Shown here piece by piece: positions 15,097 to 25,358 of a stretch of DNA of 56,544 nucleotides. Position numbers and translations under genes: made by a program. The DNA comes from Herbivorax alkaliphila (GTDB lineage: Bacteria > Bacillota > Clostridia > Acetivibrionales > Acetivibrionaceae): assembly GCF_030848475.1 (NCBI RefSeq), contig NZ_JAVDDS010000026.1, forward strand, positions 1 through 56,544, read 5' to 3'. Within the stretch, counting starts at the first letter, position 1; each line of letters opens with the position of its first letter. The notes beneath the pieces were generated by a model, which worked only from the letters and a program-made list of their open reading frames with translations, was not told the DNA's origin and did no database searches.

Positions 15097-16377
15097 CTAT
15101 GAAACAGGTTTTATTACAGAAACAGCTAATCTTTCAATATCAAAATGTCCCTCAAACACCTTTTTTACATACTCAAAGGATATTTTATCATACACATCTA
15201 AATAATCAAAAATGCTTACTTCTTTAAAATATACTGACATAAACGAATGGGCCACTCTCTCAACGGAATTTAGCTGTTTTATAAACTTTCCTCTCATTGC
15301 TCTTTTAATACGCTGATAATCTTTTTTGTCAATTCCTTTCTCCTGTAATACCTTTATATGGGTAGTAACTCTCTCTTTTACTGCAATAGGATCTTTTGAT
15401 TCTCCTCCAAAAGACGAAAAAGCATAGCTCTCTTCAATACTGTAATCAAAATTAAAGGTATTGTTAATAAGCCCATCATTATAAAGCGTAGTATAAAGCT
15501 CTGAACTTTTTCCTAAAATCATCTCAAGAAGAATTTTTACTGCAATTTCTCTATTTAAACATTCAATACCTTTAGTATTAAACCCAAAATCTTTAAAACC
15601 CATTTGAAATAAAGGCATGGAAACAGCAAGTTTTTCCTCTACATAAGGTTTATTAATTCCTGCAGGTTCATCTGGAAAAATTCTTTCTATTTCAATATTT
15701 TCCTTACTTTCTTTAATGTTTTTTTCCACCTTTTCAAAAACCTGTTTTGGGTCTACATCTCCCACCACTACAATCACCATATTTGAAGGATGATAAAAAG
15801 TATTATAACACTTATATAAAACTTCTCTGTCTATTTTTGATATACTTTCAACGCTTCCTGCTATATCAATTTTTACAGTATTTTTTTCATACAGAGCATC
15901 AAGAAAATTAAAAAACACTCTCCAATTAGGATTATCATCATACATTCTTATTTCCTGCCCAATAATTTCTTTTTCTTTTTCTACACTTTCTTCAGTAATA
16001 TATGGATTTTGCACATAATCCAATAAAAGATTAAAATTTTCAAAAAATTTATCAGTACATGAAAAAAGATAAACTGTTTGAGAAAAACTGGTATACGCAT
16101 TAGGACTAGAGCCAAGCTTTGAAAACTTATCCATAACACTTTCATCTTCTTGCTCAAAAAGCTTGTGCTCTAAGAAATGAGCTATTCCATCTGGAACTTT
16201 TGTTCTCTCACCATCTACTACAAACTCATTATTAATGGATCCATAGTGGGTACCAAAAGCTGCAAACTTTTTAGAATAACCTTTTTTAGGTATTACAAAT
16301 GCTTTAAGTCCACTGGAGTGTTCGTACAAATACATAATTTCATCTATGTTATCATAATTTATTGTTTTTATTTCCAC
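15097..16377 (-). CDS. ymfH: M16-family zinc peptidase, YmfH type (active partner)
   Basis: Pitrilysin-family peptidase of 426 residues starting at GTG with GGAGG 7 nt upstream. The inverted zinc motif HFLEH is at 67-71, with a downstream Glu in EKEKEIIGQEI as the third ligand. The second half is the non-catalytic M16 lobe. In Bacillus the YmfF/YmfH pair has been linked to EF-P modification, although the direct substrate is not evident from sequence. The partner gene lies 69 bp upstream on the same strand. Confidence 0.85.
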   Translation of the reverse strand: MEIKTINYDNIDEIMYLYEHSSGLKAFVIPKKGYSKKFAAFGTHYGSINNEFVVDGERTKVPDGIAHFLEHKLFEQEDESVMDKFSKLGSSPNAYTSFSQTVYLFSCTDKFFENFNLLLDYVQNPYITEESVEKEKEIIGQEIRMYDDNPNWRVFFNFLDALYEKNTVKIDIAGSVESISKIDREVLYKCYNTFYHPSNMVIVVVGDVDPKQVFEKVEKNIKESKENIEIERIFPDEPAGINKPYVEEKLAVSMPLFQMGFKDFGFNTKGIECLNREIAVKILLEMILGKSSELYTTLYNDGLINNTFNFDYSIEESYAFSSFGGESKDPIAVKERVTTHIKVLQEKGIDKKDYQRIKRAMRGKFIKQLNSVERVAHSFMSVYFKEVSIFDYLDVYDKISFEYVKKVFEGHFDIERLAVSVIKPVS

Positions 16378-16402
16378 GTAAAATCCTCCTTTTAAAATCT
16401 GA

Positions 16403-16457
16403 TTTTAAGACCTTATCTTAAAACACAATGTTTTACTTTAAGTAAACTAGTTTTTGT
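16403..16457 (+). repeat. IS200/IS605-end-like repeat, degenerate copy
   Basis: ATTTTAAGACCTTATC, then AATG and the hairpin GTTTACTTTAAGTAAAC-like core, aligns along its length with 1660-1712. The right end CTAGTTTTT replaces CGAGTTCAC and includes the stop codon of the upstream M16 gene. It fills the spacer between the two peptidase genes. Confidence 0.4.
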
Positions 16458-17739
16458 TTGTAATAAAATAAACTGTATCAAGCTTAATTTTTGAGGCAAT
16501 ATACGCCACATCCTCTTTTGAAACATTTTTAACCTTTTCGATAATGGCATCTGGGCTGTCATCTGATCTTGTAATAAACTGACTTAGATAAAAATCAACC
16601 AATTGAAGCTGGCTGTCTTTAAATGACTTTATACCTGTTTCAATGCTTTTTAATGCAGCTTGGTATTCATATTCTGTTATATTACCTTTTTCAATATCTT
16701 CTAATTGATTTTTTATTATCTCAATTGCTTTTTCTTTATTTTTAATTTCAATACCACTACTTATCACCATAAGTCCTTTAAATTTTTCAAGTCTTGAAAA
16801 AGCATAGTAGGCCAATCCTTCTTTTTCCCTTACATTTTGAAATAATTTTGAGTGTACCCCTCCCCCTAAAATACTGTTATATAAAATTAATTTATAATAA
16901 TCTTCTCTATTTGAATAAGTATTTGTTCTAAATCCCAATGAGAGTTTTCCCTGATTCACATCAAATGTTTCTATTACGTTCTTTTCTTTGTTTACAGGTA
17001 TTTCTATTTCTGCTTCTTTTATATTTTTTTGTTCTCCTCTTTTTATTTTAAACAAACTCTCTTTTATATAATCTAACTGATCAGGTTTTAAATCCCCTGA
17101 TATAAAAACATACATAGGAAGAGTTTCAATAAATTTCACATAGTGTTCAAACAGATTTTCACTGTTTATAGATTTTAAATTTTCCAAACTTCCATAATCA
17201 TATATGCCAAAGGGCTCATCAATACACATCTCTTCTAAACATTTTTCCATGGCATAACGCATTTTATCATTTACCCGGCCTTTGATAAGCTCTTTTAGCT
17301 TATTTATTTCTTGGTCCACATATTCATTTTTAAATTGCCCCTTTTCTTTAACAGGATCTGTAATAATATTCATTAAAAAATCAAAAGCTTCTTTAGTTAA
17401 GTCAACATCTGAGTCAGCATATTTGTCTGAAATATATTCAATATAAAATTGAATTATTTGATTTTCTCCTTTTTTTGTTACACCACAGTCAAATGATGTT
17501 CCATAAAGATCTTCAAGATATAAAGATATATCACGAATTGAAGGATATTTACTACAACCTCTTCTTAAAATTGCTGGAACCAATGCATTTTTTGATACAT
17601 CCTCATAAGTCAAATTGTCATGAAAAAAAATATTTATTGAGTTTGTCTTAAACTTTTGTGTTTTTATCCAAAATAACGTTATTCCATTGGATGATGCCAG
17701 CTTTTCTACTTGACTGCCTTTAAAGTTACTATTATTCAT
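16447..17739 (-). CDS. ymfF: M16-family peptidase-like protein, YmfF type (inactive partner)
   Basis: 430 residues with the two-lobed M16 fold pattern (LSLGFRTNTYSN, and ILGGGVHSKLFQNVREKEGLAYYAFS in the second lobe). The HxxEH motif is absent: the equivalent N-terminal region reads ALVPAILRRGCSKYPS. It is therefore probably the non-catalytic subunit of a heterodimer with the YmfH-type protein encoded next, the same arrangement as mitochondrial processing peptidase or Bacillus YmfF/YmfH. GGAGG precedes the ATG. Confidence 0.85.
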   Translation of the reverse strand: MNNSNFKGSQVEKLASSNGITLFWIKTQKFKTNSINIFFHDNLTYEDVSKNALVPAILRRGCSKYPSIRDISLYLEDLYGTSFDCGVTKKGENQIIQFYIEYISDKYADSDVDLTKEAFDFLMNIITDPVKEKGQFKNEYVDQEINKLKELIKGRVNDKMRYAMEKCLEEMCIDEPFGIYDYGSLENLKSINSENLFEHYVKFIETLPMYVFISGDLKPDQLDYIKESLFKIKRGEQKNIKEAEIEIPVNKEKNVIETFDVNQGKLSLGFRTNTYSNREDYYKLILYNSILGGGVHSKLFQNVREKEGLAYYAFSRLEKFKGLMVISSGIEIKNKEKAIEIIKNQLEDIEKGNITEYEYQAALKSIETGIKSFKDSQLQLVDFYLSQFITRSDDSPDAIIEKVKNVSKEDVAYIASKIKLDTVYFITNKN

Positions 17740-17810
17740 TAAATCAATTCCTCCTTTTTATACTATGTACTTTCTCACATTTAAAGTTAAGCTATTCATT
17801 ATGATTATTG

Positions 17811-17884
17811 CTATTCTAAGTCCCCACCATCAATAGGGTGGAATTTCTCCTATAGGCTTCAGATAGAGTGGAATCTCTATCAAA
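17811..17884 (+). repeat. IS200/IS605-end-like repeat, 5' part
   Basis: CTATTCTAAGTCCCCACC, a hairpin with AGGGTGGAA, then TCTCCTATAGGCTTCAGA and a second GAGTGGAATCTC block. This matches the first, hairpin-rich part of the copy at 13722-13817 but lacks the GTTCAC end. It occupies part of the 339-bp gap 17740-18078, whose remainder is AT-rich with no clear promoter or gene. Confidence 0.4.
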
Positions 17885-18078
17885 TAATTTAATATTTAGC
17901 GTTAAAAAATAAACATCAAATTATATACTCATATACTATTCTCTCAAAAAGCTTGTAATATAACAATATTTTTTTAAGAAAAAAATAACAACATATATAC
18001 TGTGCTTTTCTTTTTTAGAGTATTTGTCATAAATAAAAAAACTTTATATTGAAATAATAGTAATGATGGAGGGATTTT

Positions 18079-18249
18079 ATGAATCAAATAAGGTATTATA
18101 GAAAATACCCTAGAACACATGATAAGTCAGATATGGAAGACAATGATTATACACTCAATTTAAGTGCAGCAAGTGCATTAGGAATTCTGGCATTTACTTT
18201 TGCTAAAGGTATATTTTGGGGCTACATGCTTAAGAAAAGGTTCCGCTAG
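18079..18249 (+). CDS. Small predicted membrane protein (unknown)
   Basis: A 56-residue frame with GGAGGG 7 nt before the ATG and a strong terminator right after the stop, so it is a complete single-gene unit on the strand opposite to its neighbours. The N-terminal half is polar and basic (RYYRKYPRTH). Residues 29-49 (LSAASALGILAFTFAKGIFWG) form one probable membrane helix, and it ends KKRFR, suggesting a cytoplasmic C-terminus. I do not recognise the family. Confidence 0.7.
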   Translation: MNQIRYYRKYPRTHDKSDMEDNDYTLNLSAASALGILAFTFAKGIFWGYMLKKRFR

Positions 18250-18254
18250 CTAAA

Positions 18255-18290
18255 TTTAGTTGGGGCAGTGCCCCAACTAAATCTTTTTTA
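18255..18290 (+). terminator. Intrinsic terminator
   Basis: TTTAGTTGGGGC pairs with GCCCCAACTAAA around AGT and is followed by TCTTTTTT on the plus strand. It ends the small membrane protein transcript; ribF converges from the other side and stops at 18293. Confidence 0.9.
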
Positions 18291-18292
18291 CA

Positions 18293-19285
18293 TTATTCTA
18301 ATATTCCACCTTTTACAGGTTGATATCGTTTATGTGAACAAAAATAGTCTTTTGCTTTTAATACATCTTTTTTTATTTCTTCAACAAGTTGCTCTACACT
18401 ATTGAATTTTTTCTCTCCTCTAATTTTTTCAATAAAATAAATTTCAATATGCTCTCCATAAATCTCACTACTGAAATCCAAAATAAATGTTTCTACACTT
18501 ATATTTCCATCGTTGTCAAAGGTAGGATTGTTACCAACATTGGTTATACTAAAGTGGATACTGTCTTTAATTTTCACCTTAGAAATATATACTCCTTTTG
18601 CTGGGAAAACAACATGTTTTTCTGGTATAATGTTTACAGTTGGAAAGCCTAAAGTTTTTCCAATTCCTTTTCCTTTCTCAACCTTCCCTGTTATAGAATA
18701 GTGCCTTCCTAAAAGCAAAAAAACTTTACCCATACAACCTTTTTTTATGTATTTTCTAATAATAGAACTACTTACTATTTTATCATCAAGTTTGACAGGT
18801 GGTATTACTATAACTTTAAAACCAAACTTTTTTCCAAGTTCTTTTAAAAGATTTATATCCCCCTGACCTCTATAACCAAACCTGTAATCATAACCTGCCA
18901 CTGCAAGCTTCATATTAAGTTTTTCAACAAGTACATTTTTTACAAAATTCTCTGGTTTGATTCTTGAATATTCTTCATCAAATTTCTCAAAATATGCATA
19001 CTTAAGTCCAGTTTGATTTAAAAGCTCTATTTTTTTGTCTATTGTAGTAATTAAAGGCTTGAAAAGTTTTTTCCTTATAATATTTTCAGGATGTTTCATA
19101 AAGGTATATACCACTGATTCTAAGGAGTTTAAAAGTGATTCATTTATTAATGTGTTTATTAGTGCCATATGTCCTAAGTGTAAGCCATCAAAATTCCCTA
19201 AGCCTACTCCTGTTGGTTTCATGAAATTGTAATCTGAATTCGAATCATATATTGTCTTCATACTTTCATTCCTAACATTAATCAT
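18293..19285 (-). CDS. ribF: RibF, riboflavin kinase / FAD synthetase
   Basis: Bifunctional enzyme of 330 residues that makes FMN and FAD. The adenylyltransferase domain has GLGNFDGLHLGHMAL near 27-41 and the VSSSIIRKYI motif. The C-terminal kinase domain has GKTLGFPTVNI and FSITNVGNNPTF. The start ATG overlaps the truB stop (ATGA), so the two are translationally coupled. It is the last gene of the long rpsB-to-ribF run. Confidence 0.95.
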   Translation of the reverse strand: MINVRNESMKTIYDSNSDYNFMKPTGVGLGNFDGLHLGHMALINTLINESLLNSLESVVYTFMKHPENIIRKKLFKPLITTIDKKIELLNQTGLKYAYFEKFDEEYSRIKPENFVKNVLVEKLNMKLAVAGYDYRFGYRGQGDINLLKELGKKFGFKVIVIPPVKLDDKIVSSSIIRKYIKKGCMGKVFLLLGRHYSITGKVEKGKGIGKTLGFPTVNIIPEKHVVFPAKGVYISKVKIKDSIHFSITNVGNNPTFDNDGNISVETFILDFSSEIYGEHIEIYFIEKIRGEKKFNSVEQLVEEIKKDVLKAKDYFCSHKRYQPVKGGILE

Positions 19286-20166
19286 ATAAACATCTTTTTT
19301 GATTTTAATATAGTGCTGTCATTGACTCTAATTATCTGGCCTAACGCCAAAAACCTTCCACCGTATCCATAAACTTTAAGGCTTTTTTCATTTTTAAATC
19401 TATCATCAATTTTTATTTTCATTCCATTTGCAAACTTCTTTGTATCTTTAGAACTCAATGTTATCTTATTATAATTTCTAAATATTTCATCAATTAAAAT
19501 CATTCTTTTTTGAAGCGTATCTTCAATTGCAAATGCCTCTATTTCCTCTAAAGTAAGTGTAGTGGAAAGATCAAAAACCCCTGCCTGTCTTCTCAATAAA
19601 AAAGACATATATCCTCCACAACCTAATTTATTACCTATATCGTCACAAAGAGTTCTGATATAGGTTCCTTTTGAACACTCTACATCAAAAACAACTGTCT
19701 TTTCTTTTATGTGTAAAATATCAATGGAATATATTTTTATATTTCTTGGTTTTCTTTCTATAACTTTTCCTTCTCTTGCAATGTCGCACAGTTTTTTCCC
19801 ATTAACCTTTAAAGCAGAATGCATAGGTGGTATTTGACTATATTCTCCAACAAAAGATTTAACAACTTTTTCTATTTCATTTCTAGAAACATTAACAGGA
19901 CTTTTTTTTATTATTTCACCTGTGCCATCTTGGGTATCAGTAGAGACACCTAAGGTTAACTCTGCCCTGTAGGTCTTGTCTTTATCAATCAAAAATTCAA
20001 TGGCTTTTGTGGCTTTGCCTATACAAACTGGCAAAACACCAACTGCACAAGGATCTAGCGTTCCTGTATGCCCTATTTTTTTTATTTTTAGAACTCTTCT
20101 CAAATAACCAACTACATCAAATGAAGTCATGCCTGCAGGTTTTAGTACATTAATTATACCATCCAT
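19282..20166 (-). CDS. truB: TruB, tRNA pseudouridine-55 synthase
   Basis: 294 residues. DGIINVLKPAGMTSFDVV and the catalytic Asp in HTGTLDPCAVGVLP are diagnostic, with SKGTYIRTLCDDIG and a short C-terminal PUA-like domain. It forms the universal T-loop pseudouridine. Its ATG overlaps the nrnA stop (TAATG), and it ends within the ribF start. Confidence 0.95.
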   Translation of the reverse strand: MDGIINVLKPAGMTSFDVVGYLRRVLKIKKIGHTGTLDPCAVGVLPVCIGKATKAIEFLIDKDKTYRAELTLGVSTDTQDGTGEIIKKSPVNVSRNEIEKVVKSFVGEYSQIPPMHSALKVNGKKLCDIAREGKVIERKPRNIKIYSIDILHIKEKTVVFDVECSKGTYIRTLCDDIGNKLGCGGYMSFLLRRQAGVFDLSTTLTLEEIEAFAIEDTLQKRMILIDEIFRNYNKITLSSKDTKKFANGMKIKIDDRFKNEKSLKVYGYGGRFLALGQIIRVNDSTILKSKKMFI

Positions 20167-21122
20167 TATAAAACTTTTTTTATCTCCTTTAAAAGCATTG
20201 CTTTAATATCGTCCATATATCCATTTATTGTGCATCCAGCCGCATTTTTATGTCCGCCACCACCTAGCTTGTTTGCTATAACCGATACATCAACATACTT
20301 TTTAGATCTTAAATTTATTTTAAAACTTTCATTTTTATTCTGCCTAATAAGAACTGCAACCTCTATACCTCTTATATTTCTTCCTATATTAACAATGCCG
20401 TCACAATCTTCTTCTCTTGCACCAGCATTTTTAATCATATTATCAGTAACAGTTATAACTGCAACTTTTCCATCTTCTAATATTTGAAGGGTTTCTATTG
20501 CTAATCCCATCAACTTTGTTTTAGGCAAAGACATTGTTTCAAACAACAGTTGTGAAACCCATGAAACATCTACACCATTGTCTATTAAGTCTGAAACTAT
20601 TTGATGGGTGACAGATGTAGTATTTTTATATCTGAACCCACCTGTATCTGTAGTTATAGCAACATAAATACAGGTAGATATTTCTTTTGTTAGTGAAAGT
20701 CCCATCATTTTTATCAATTGATATATTATTTCCCCTGTAGCCGAAGAAGTTGTTTTTACAAGATTTAATCTTGCAAATTCAGTATTTGTTGCATGATGAT
20801 CTATATTAATAGTATCAGATGCAGACTTTAAAATCTCAACTCTCTTTCCAAGGCGTTCAATATCCCCTGTATCTAAAGCCAACACAAGGTCATATTTTTT
20901 AACTTCGCCTTGGTAAACTTCAACAAATTCTGTGCCTGGAAGAAAATTGTAGCTCAATGGAATTTCTTCCTCGATATAAATTATTGGTTCAATTCCCAGC
21001 TCCTTCACCGCATAGGCAAGGGCAATGCTTGAACCCAGAGCATCCCCATCTATTGATACATGCGGTAAAATTGCAACCGTATTCACCTCTTTTATTGTAG
21101 AAATAATATTACTTTCAATCAT
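20166..21122 (-). CDS. nrnA: NrnA, DHH-family nanoRNase / pAp phosphatase
   Basis: 318 residues. N-terminal DHH domain with LPHVSIDGDALGSS, LALDTGDIERLG and IDHHATNTEFA (metal ligands), C-terminal DHHA1 domain with GGGGHKNAAGC. The Bacillus enzyme degrades 2-5 nt RNAs and dephosphorylates pAp. Position between rbfA and truB is conserved in Firmicutes. Confidence 0.93.
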   Translation of the reverse strand: MIESNIISTIKEVNTVAILPHVSIDGDALGSSIALAYAVKELGIEPIIYIEEEIPLSYNFLPGTEFVEVYQGEVKKYDLVLALDTGDIERLGKRVEILKSASDTINIDHHATNTEFARLNLVKTTSSATGEIIYQLIKMMGLSLTKEISTCIYVAITTDTGGFRYKNTTSVTHQIVSDLIDNGVDVSWVSQLLFETMSLPKTKLMGLAIETLQILEDGKVAVITVTDNMIKNAGAREEDCDGIVNIGRNIRGIEVAVLIRQNKNESFKINLRSKKYVDVSVIANKLGGGGHKNAAGCTINGYMDDIKAMLLKEIKKVL

Positions 21123-21178
21123 TATTGCAACTCCCCAATCTTTCTAATAAAATCAATTTTTAACCTTTTACTTTGTAA

Positions 21179-21526
21179 CTACTTCTCCCTGTCCTTTATA
21201 TCATCTATAAGCTTTGAAATCTGTACTCCATATTCAATGGAATTATCAAGTTCAAAAATAATTTCAGGTGTATGACGTACTTTAAGTCTATGACCTATTT
21301 CACGCCTTATAAAACCTGCTGCACTTTTTAATCCTTCTAATGCTTCTTTTTTTTCAGCATCATCTGCCATAATGCTAACAAACACCTTGGCATAATGTAA
21401 ATCTTTTGTCGCCTTTACATGTGTAACGCTAATGAGTTTTGAAAGCCTTGGATCTTTAAGATCATTTTGTATAATACTGCTTATTTCTCTTTTTATCTCT
21501 TCAGAAATTCGTACACTTCTGTCCAT
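21179..21526 (-). CDS. rbfA: RbfA, 30S ribosome-binding factor
   Basis: 115 residues with the KH-like fold typical of RbfA: RISEEIKREISSIIQNDLKDPRL, VTHVKATKDLHYAKVFVS and LKVRHTPEIIFELDNSIEYG. It matures the 30S subunit, needed especially in the cold. It follows infB by 33 bp. Confidence 0.95.
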   Translation of the reverse strand: MDRSVRISEEIKREISSIIQNDLKDPRLSKLISVTHVKATKDLHYAKVFVSIMADDAEKKEALEGLKSAAGFIRREIGHRLKVRHTPEIIFELDNSIEYGVQISKLIDDIKDREK

Positions 21527-21559
21527 TCAAAAACACTCCTAAAAAATAGTTGTTACTCG

Positions 21560-24500
21560 TTATTTTTCTACCTCTTCCATAACGTAAACTTCAATAACAT
21601 CGCCTTCTTTAATATCGTTATACCTTTCAAGGGATAATCCACATTCATAGCCCTGTGCAACTTCTTTTACATCGTCTTTAAACCTTTTAAGAGAAGCAAG
21701 TTTTCCTTCATGAACAACAATGCCGTCTCTCACAAGTCTAATACTAGAATTTCTAACAATTTTCCCATCTGTTACATATGCACCGCCAATAGTACCAATA
21801 CCTGAGACCTTGAATGTCTGTCTTATTTCAACATGACCAGTAACAACTTCCCTATAAGTTGGATCAAGTAATCCTTTCATAGCTGCCTGAATATCTTCAA
21901 TTGCATTGTAAATAATTGTGTATAACCTTAAATCAACTCCTGCATCTTTTGCAATTTCTGTAACATTTCCAGCAGTTCTCACATTAAAACCAATTATAAT
22001 TGCATTTGACACCTGAGCAAGAGTAACATCCGACTCTGTAACTGCACCTACTCCTCCATGGACTATCCTAACTCTCACTTCTTCATCGGTAAGTTTTTCT
22101 AATGATTGTTTAACAGCTTCAACGGATCCTTGAACATCTGCCTTTACAATTATATTCAATTCTTTTACTTCACCTGCTTGAATTTGATTAAATAAATCAT
22201 CAAGTGAAACTCTAGCAGTAGAATTTAAGTGTTGTTCTCTTTGCTTTTGCTTTCTCTTTTCTACAAGTTGTTTTGCAACTTTTTCATCAGTTATGGCATA
22301 GAATATTTCTCCAGCTTTAGGAACTTCTGGAAGTCCGAGTATCTCAACAGGTGTTGAGGGACCAGCTTTTGTAATTTTTTGACCTTTATCATTTGCCATT
22401 GCCCTTATCCTACCAACTAATGCTCCAGTAACAATGGAGTCTCCATGATTTAACGTTCCTCTTTGAACCAACATAGTAGCTATAGGTCCTCTGTCTCTGT
22501 CAAGCTTTGCCTCTACAACAGTTCCCTTTGCCTGCCTGTTTGGATTTGCTTTTAGTTCAAGTATATCTGACGCTAAAAGTACCATTTCTAGCAAGTTGTC
22601 TATATTTTTTCTGTTTTTAGCTGAAACCTCGACACAAATAGTTTCTCCACCCCATTCCTCTGAGATGAGACCATGTTCTGTTAACTCCTGTTTAACTCTG
22701 TCAGGGTTAGCTCCAGGTTTATCCATTTTATTAATTGCAACAATTATTGTAACATTTGCAGCTTTTGCATGGTTAATTGCTTCTATTGTCTGAGGCATAA
22801 CACCGTCATCTGCTGCAACTACAAGTATAGCTACATCAGTTACCTGAGCTCCTCTTGCTCTCATAGCTGTAAATGCTTCATGTCCAGGAGTATCAAGAAA
22901 CGTTATATCTCTATTATTAGCATTAACCATATATGCACCAATATGCTGAGTAATTCCACCAGCCTCACTGTCAATAATATTTGTTTCTTTTATTGCATCT
23001 AAAAGTGATGTTTTTCCGTGGTCAACATGCCCCATTACAACAACAACAGGGGGTCTTGATTCTAGTCCTTCTTCATTCTCATCTTCAGAATCATCAAAAA
23101 GAATATCCTCTTCATTAACAACAATTTGTTTTTCAGCCTTAATACCGTACTCATCTGCTATTATTGATGCAGTATCAAAATCTATTTCCTGATTTACTGT
23201 TGCCATTACACCTAAATTCATTAAACGCTTAATTATCTCTGCAGATGCTTTTTTAATAGACTCTGCAAATTCTTTAACCGTCATTGTTTCCGGCAGCTTT
23301 ACAGATGTAAGAACAGCTTTAGGTGGAATATACTTTTCTTTTTTAACTTCTTTTTTATTTTTGTTCATCTTCTTTGGCTTTTTCTTGCCATCACTATAAA
23401 ATTCATCTAAAGCCCTGTCATCAGACAAAATTTCTTTTACTTCTTTTTTTGCTCCAAAAATATTTTTATTTGGTTTGTTTTTATTTTTTGAAGAGTTAAA
23501 AGGTTTCTTTGGTTTATTATCTTTTTTTACATCCTTATTACCTTTAAAGTCCCGTCTTTCTGAACGCTGTTGATTATTTAACTCTTCTTTTTGCATAGGC
23601 GTTAACTCAGCCTTTGGTATTTCTAAAGGCTTTTTTGCTGACCTGTTAACATTTTTGTCTTTTTGATTTATCCCTTTACTTTCCTGTCTATTTCCACCCT
23701 TTGTACCATGTGAACGAGATACATTGTTTTTAGCTGAATCCCTATTTTTGAAATCTGTTTTTCTATTCTCATTTTGTCTATTATTTTTTTGTCCATAACG
23801 TGCCTGCTTATCATTTGTCTGTTTATCAGTTGTTTGTTTGTTGTTTGTATGTCTGTTATTTGTCTGTTTACTAGAAGTTTCTTGAGGTTTTCCAGATTTA
23901 TTATTATCTTTTTTACCTTTATCGAACTTTTTATCTGATACATTTTCTTTTTTTACTTCGTTGCTCTTTTCCTTTTTTTCATCTTTAAACTGCTTTTTTC
24001 CTTTAGAATCCTCAACCGATTTTACATTATTTAGTTTTTTATCATCATCCTGCTTAAATTGGTTGGAATCTTTTTTAAAATTAGCAGGTTGATTTTCTTT
24101 ATATTTTGTTTTAATAGCTTCATTCTTCCTTTCGTTTGACAAATCATCTCGATTTTGACTATTTTTTTCTTGACTTTTTTCAACCATCTTATTCTCTGAC
24201 AATTGTGACTTTTCTTTCTTTTTGTCAGAAGGTTTGTTTGCAGTATTCTTTTTTAAATCCGGCTTTGTTTCTCTCACCAATCCTGGTCTTAAGCCAGATG
24301 TGGATGTAGCCACTTTTACATATTCATTTTTTCTCTTCTTATTACCACCTTTTCCAGCTCTTTTTTGATTTTTATAATTATTAGATTTCCCATCAACGGA
24401 CGTATCCTTTTTATCTTCAGTGTCTAGGTTAATCTCTGTCTTTCTAATTATCCTAGGTGCTTTTTTTGAATCTTTTTTCATAGCCTCATTATTAGCTAGA

Positions 24501-24709
24501 GGAATAGACTTTTTCCTGTCGTCAGAAACATCCTTTTCTTTATCATGTCGTATAACTCCAATGTAATCGTATAGGGAATCCAGTTCTTTACCCTCTAGAA
24601 GACTCATATGATTTTTGACAACTATGTCTATTTCCGATAATTTTTCTATTAGTCTTTTGCTAGTGGTATTCAACTCCTTTGCAAGCTCATAAACTCTTTT
24701 TTTTGTCAA
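21560..24709 (-). CDS. infB: Translation initiation factor IF-2 with a long basic linker
   Basis: I start it at TTG 24709 with GGGGGTG upstream, giving 1049 residues beginning [14 protein letters not shown], the usual start. The N-terminal IF2-N motif is followed by roughly 400 residues of Lys/Asn/Gln/Asp-rich low-complexity linker, with a degenerate KQTNN/KQTND repeat. A second IF2-N motif lies near 475. The G domain has [17 protein letters not shown] and [11 protein letters not shown], and domains II-IV complete the factor. It binds fMet-tRNA and drives subunit joining. The start overlaps the ylxQ stop by 23 bp. The linker is longer than in Bacillus subtilis (716 residues in all). Confidence 0.95.
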   Translation of the reverse strand: MTKKRVYELAKELNTTSKRLIEKLSEIDIVVKNHMSLLEGKELDSLYDYIGVIRHDKEKDVSDDRKKSIPLANNEAMKKDSKKAPRIIRKTEINLDTEDKKDTSVDGKSNNYKNQKRAGKGGNKKRKNEYVKVATSTSGLRPGLVRETKPDLKKNTANKPSDKKKEKSQLSENKMVEKSQEKNSQNRDDLSNERKNEAIKTKYKENQPANFKKDSNQFKQDDDKKLNNVKSVEDSKGKKQFKDEKKEKSNEVKKENVSDKKFDKGKKDNNKSGKPQETSSKQTNNRHTNNKQTTDKQTNDKQARYGQKNNRQNENRKTDFKNRDSAKNNVSRSHGTKGGNRQESKGINQKDKNVNRSAKKPLEIPKAELTPMQKEELNNQQRSERRDFKGNKDVKKDNKPKKPFNSSKNKNKPNKNIFGAKKEVKEILSDDRALDEFYSDGKKKPKKMNKNKKEVKKEKYIPPKAVLTSVKLPETMTVKEFAESIKKASAEIIKRLMNLGVMATVNQEIDFDTASIIADEYGIKAEKQIVVNEEDILFDDSEDENEEGLESRPPVVVVMGHVDHGKTSLLDAIKETNIIDSEAGGITQHIGAYMVNANNRDITFLDTPGHEAFTAMRARGAQVTDVAILVVAADDGVMPQTIEAINHAKAANVTIIVAINKMDKPGANPDRVKQELTEHGLISEEWGGETICVEVSAKNRKNIDNLLEMVLLASDILELKANPNRQAKGTVVEAKLDRDRGPIATMLVQRGTLNHGDSIVTGALVGRIRAMANDKGQKITKAGPSTPVEILGLPEVPKAGEIFYAITDEKVAKQLVEKRKQKQREQHLNSTARVSLDDLFNQIQAGEVKELNIIVKADVQGSVEAVKQSLEKLTDEEVRVRIVHGGVGAVTESDVTLAQVSNAIIIGFNVRTAGNVTEIAKDAGVDLRLYTIIYNAIEDIQAAMKGLLDPTYREVVTGHVEIRQTFKVSGIGTIGGAYVTDGKIVRNSSIRLVRDGIVVHEGKLASLKRFKDDVKEVAQGYECGLSLERYNDIKEGDVIEVYVMEEVEK

Positions 24710-25037
24710 TATCTTCACCCCCGCAAGCATTATTCTCATCATCTATCATTCTAATTAGATTATTGGAAAATCCCTTATCCAGTATAGCCACTACTGAATT
24801 TATTCCTTTTCCGATAAATTTTCCCAATAATTCCTTAGCTCCAAATATTCTCATGTCTACACTCTTGTGAAGACATGCATCATTATACTTCTTTTTAGTA
24901 TTAAATGAAGCATCCCTTGCAACAACAATCAACTTTACTTTTCCAGCTTTTAAAAGTTTTTCACATGTTTCATCGCCTGAAGTCAATTTATTGGCCTTCT
25001 TAGCCATCCCCAGAAAAGAGTATACCCTATTTGCCAT
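24687..25037 (-). CDS. ylxQ: YlxQ, L7Ae-family RNA-binding protein
   Basis: 116 residues with the L7Ae/L30e pattern: [30 protein letters not shown] and [14 protein letters not shown]. It probably binds kink-turn RNA or ribosomal RNA. The start overlaps the ylxR stop, and the end overlaps infB, the typical nusA-infB operon order. Confidence 0.9.
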   Translation of the reverse strand: MANRVYSFLGMAKKANKLTSGDETCEKLLKAGKVKLIVVARDASFNTKKKYNDACLHKSVDMRIFGAKELLGKFIGKGINSVVAILDKGFSNNLIRMIDDENNACGGEDIDKKKSL

Positions 25038-25302
25038 TATCCGCCTCCAATTCTTTTTTTAATGCTTCATATATTTCACCATCAATAGAAGTTTCAAATG
25101 CCTTTTCAAATCTACTAGCCTTTCTGGCTTTATCAAAGCACTCAATTTTTTTACAGACATACGCTCCTCTACCAGGCTTCTTGCCAACAAAATCAATGGA
25201 TATTTCATTTTCTTTGTTTTTCACTATCCTAATCAAATCCCTTTTAGGTTTCATCTCCTGACAACCCAAACACATCCTCATGGGAATCTTTTTTTTCTTC
25301 AC
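25027..25302 (-). CDS. ylxR: YlxR/RnpM, RNA-binding protein
   Basis: About 91 residues from GTG 25302; a GTG three codons earlier is too close to the ribosome site. The motif PMRMCLGCQEMKPKRDLIRIV and GRGAYVCKKIECFDKA define the family. YlxR proteins bind RNA, and a Bacillus/clostridial member modulates RNase P. It lies between nusA and ylxQ. Confidence 0.9.
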   Translation of the reverse strand: MKKKKIPMRMCLGCQEMKPKRDLIRIVKNKENEISIDFVGKKPGRGAYVCKKIECFDKARKASRFEKAFETSIDGEIYEALKKELEADNGK

Positions 25303-25358
25303 AAATATCACTTCCCTAAACCAACTTGTTCATTTTCATAGATAAAACAGCAAAAAAC

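Noticed and set aside
23668-23943. Separate Lys/Asn-rich protein inside infB
   Set aside because: It is a shadow frame of the low-complexity IF-2 linker with no start signals.
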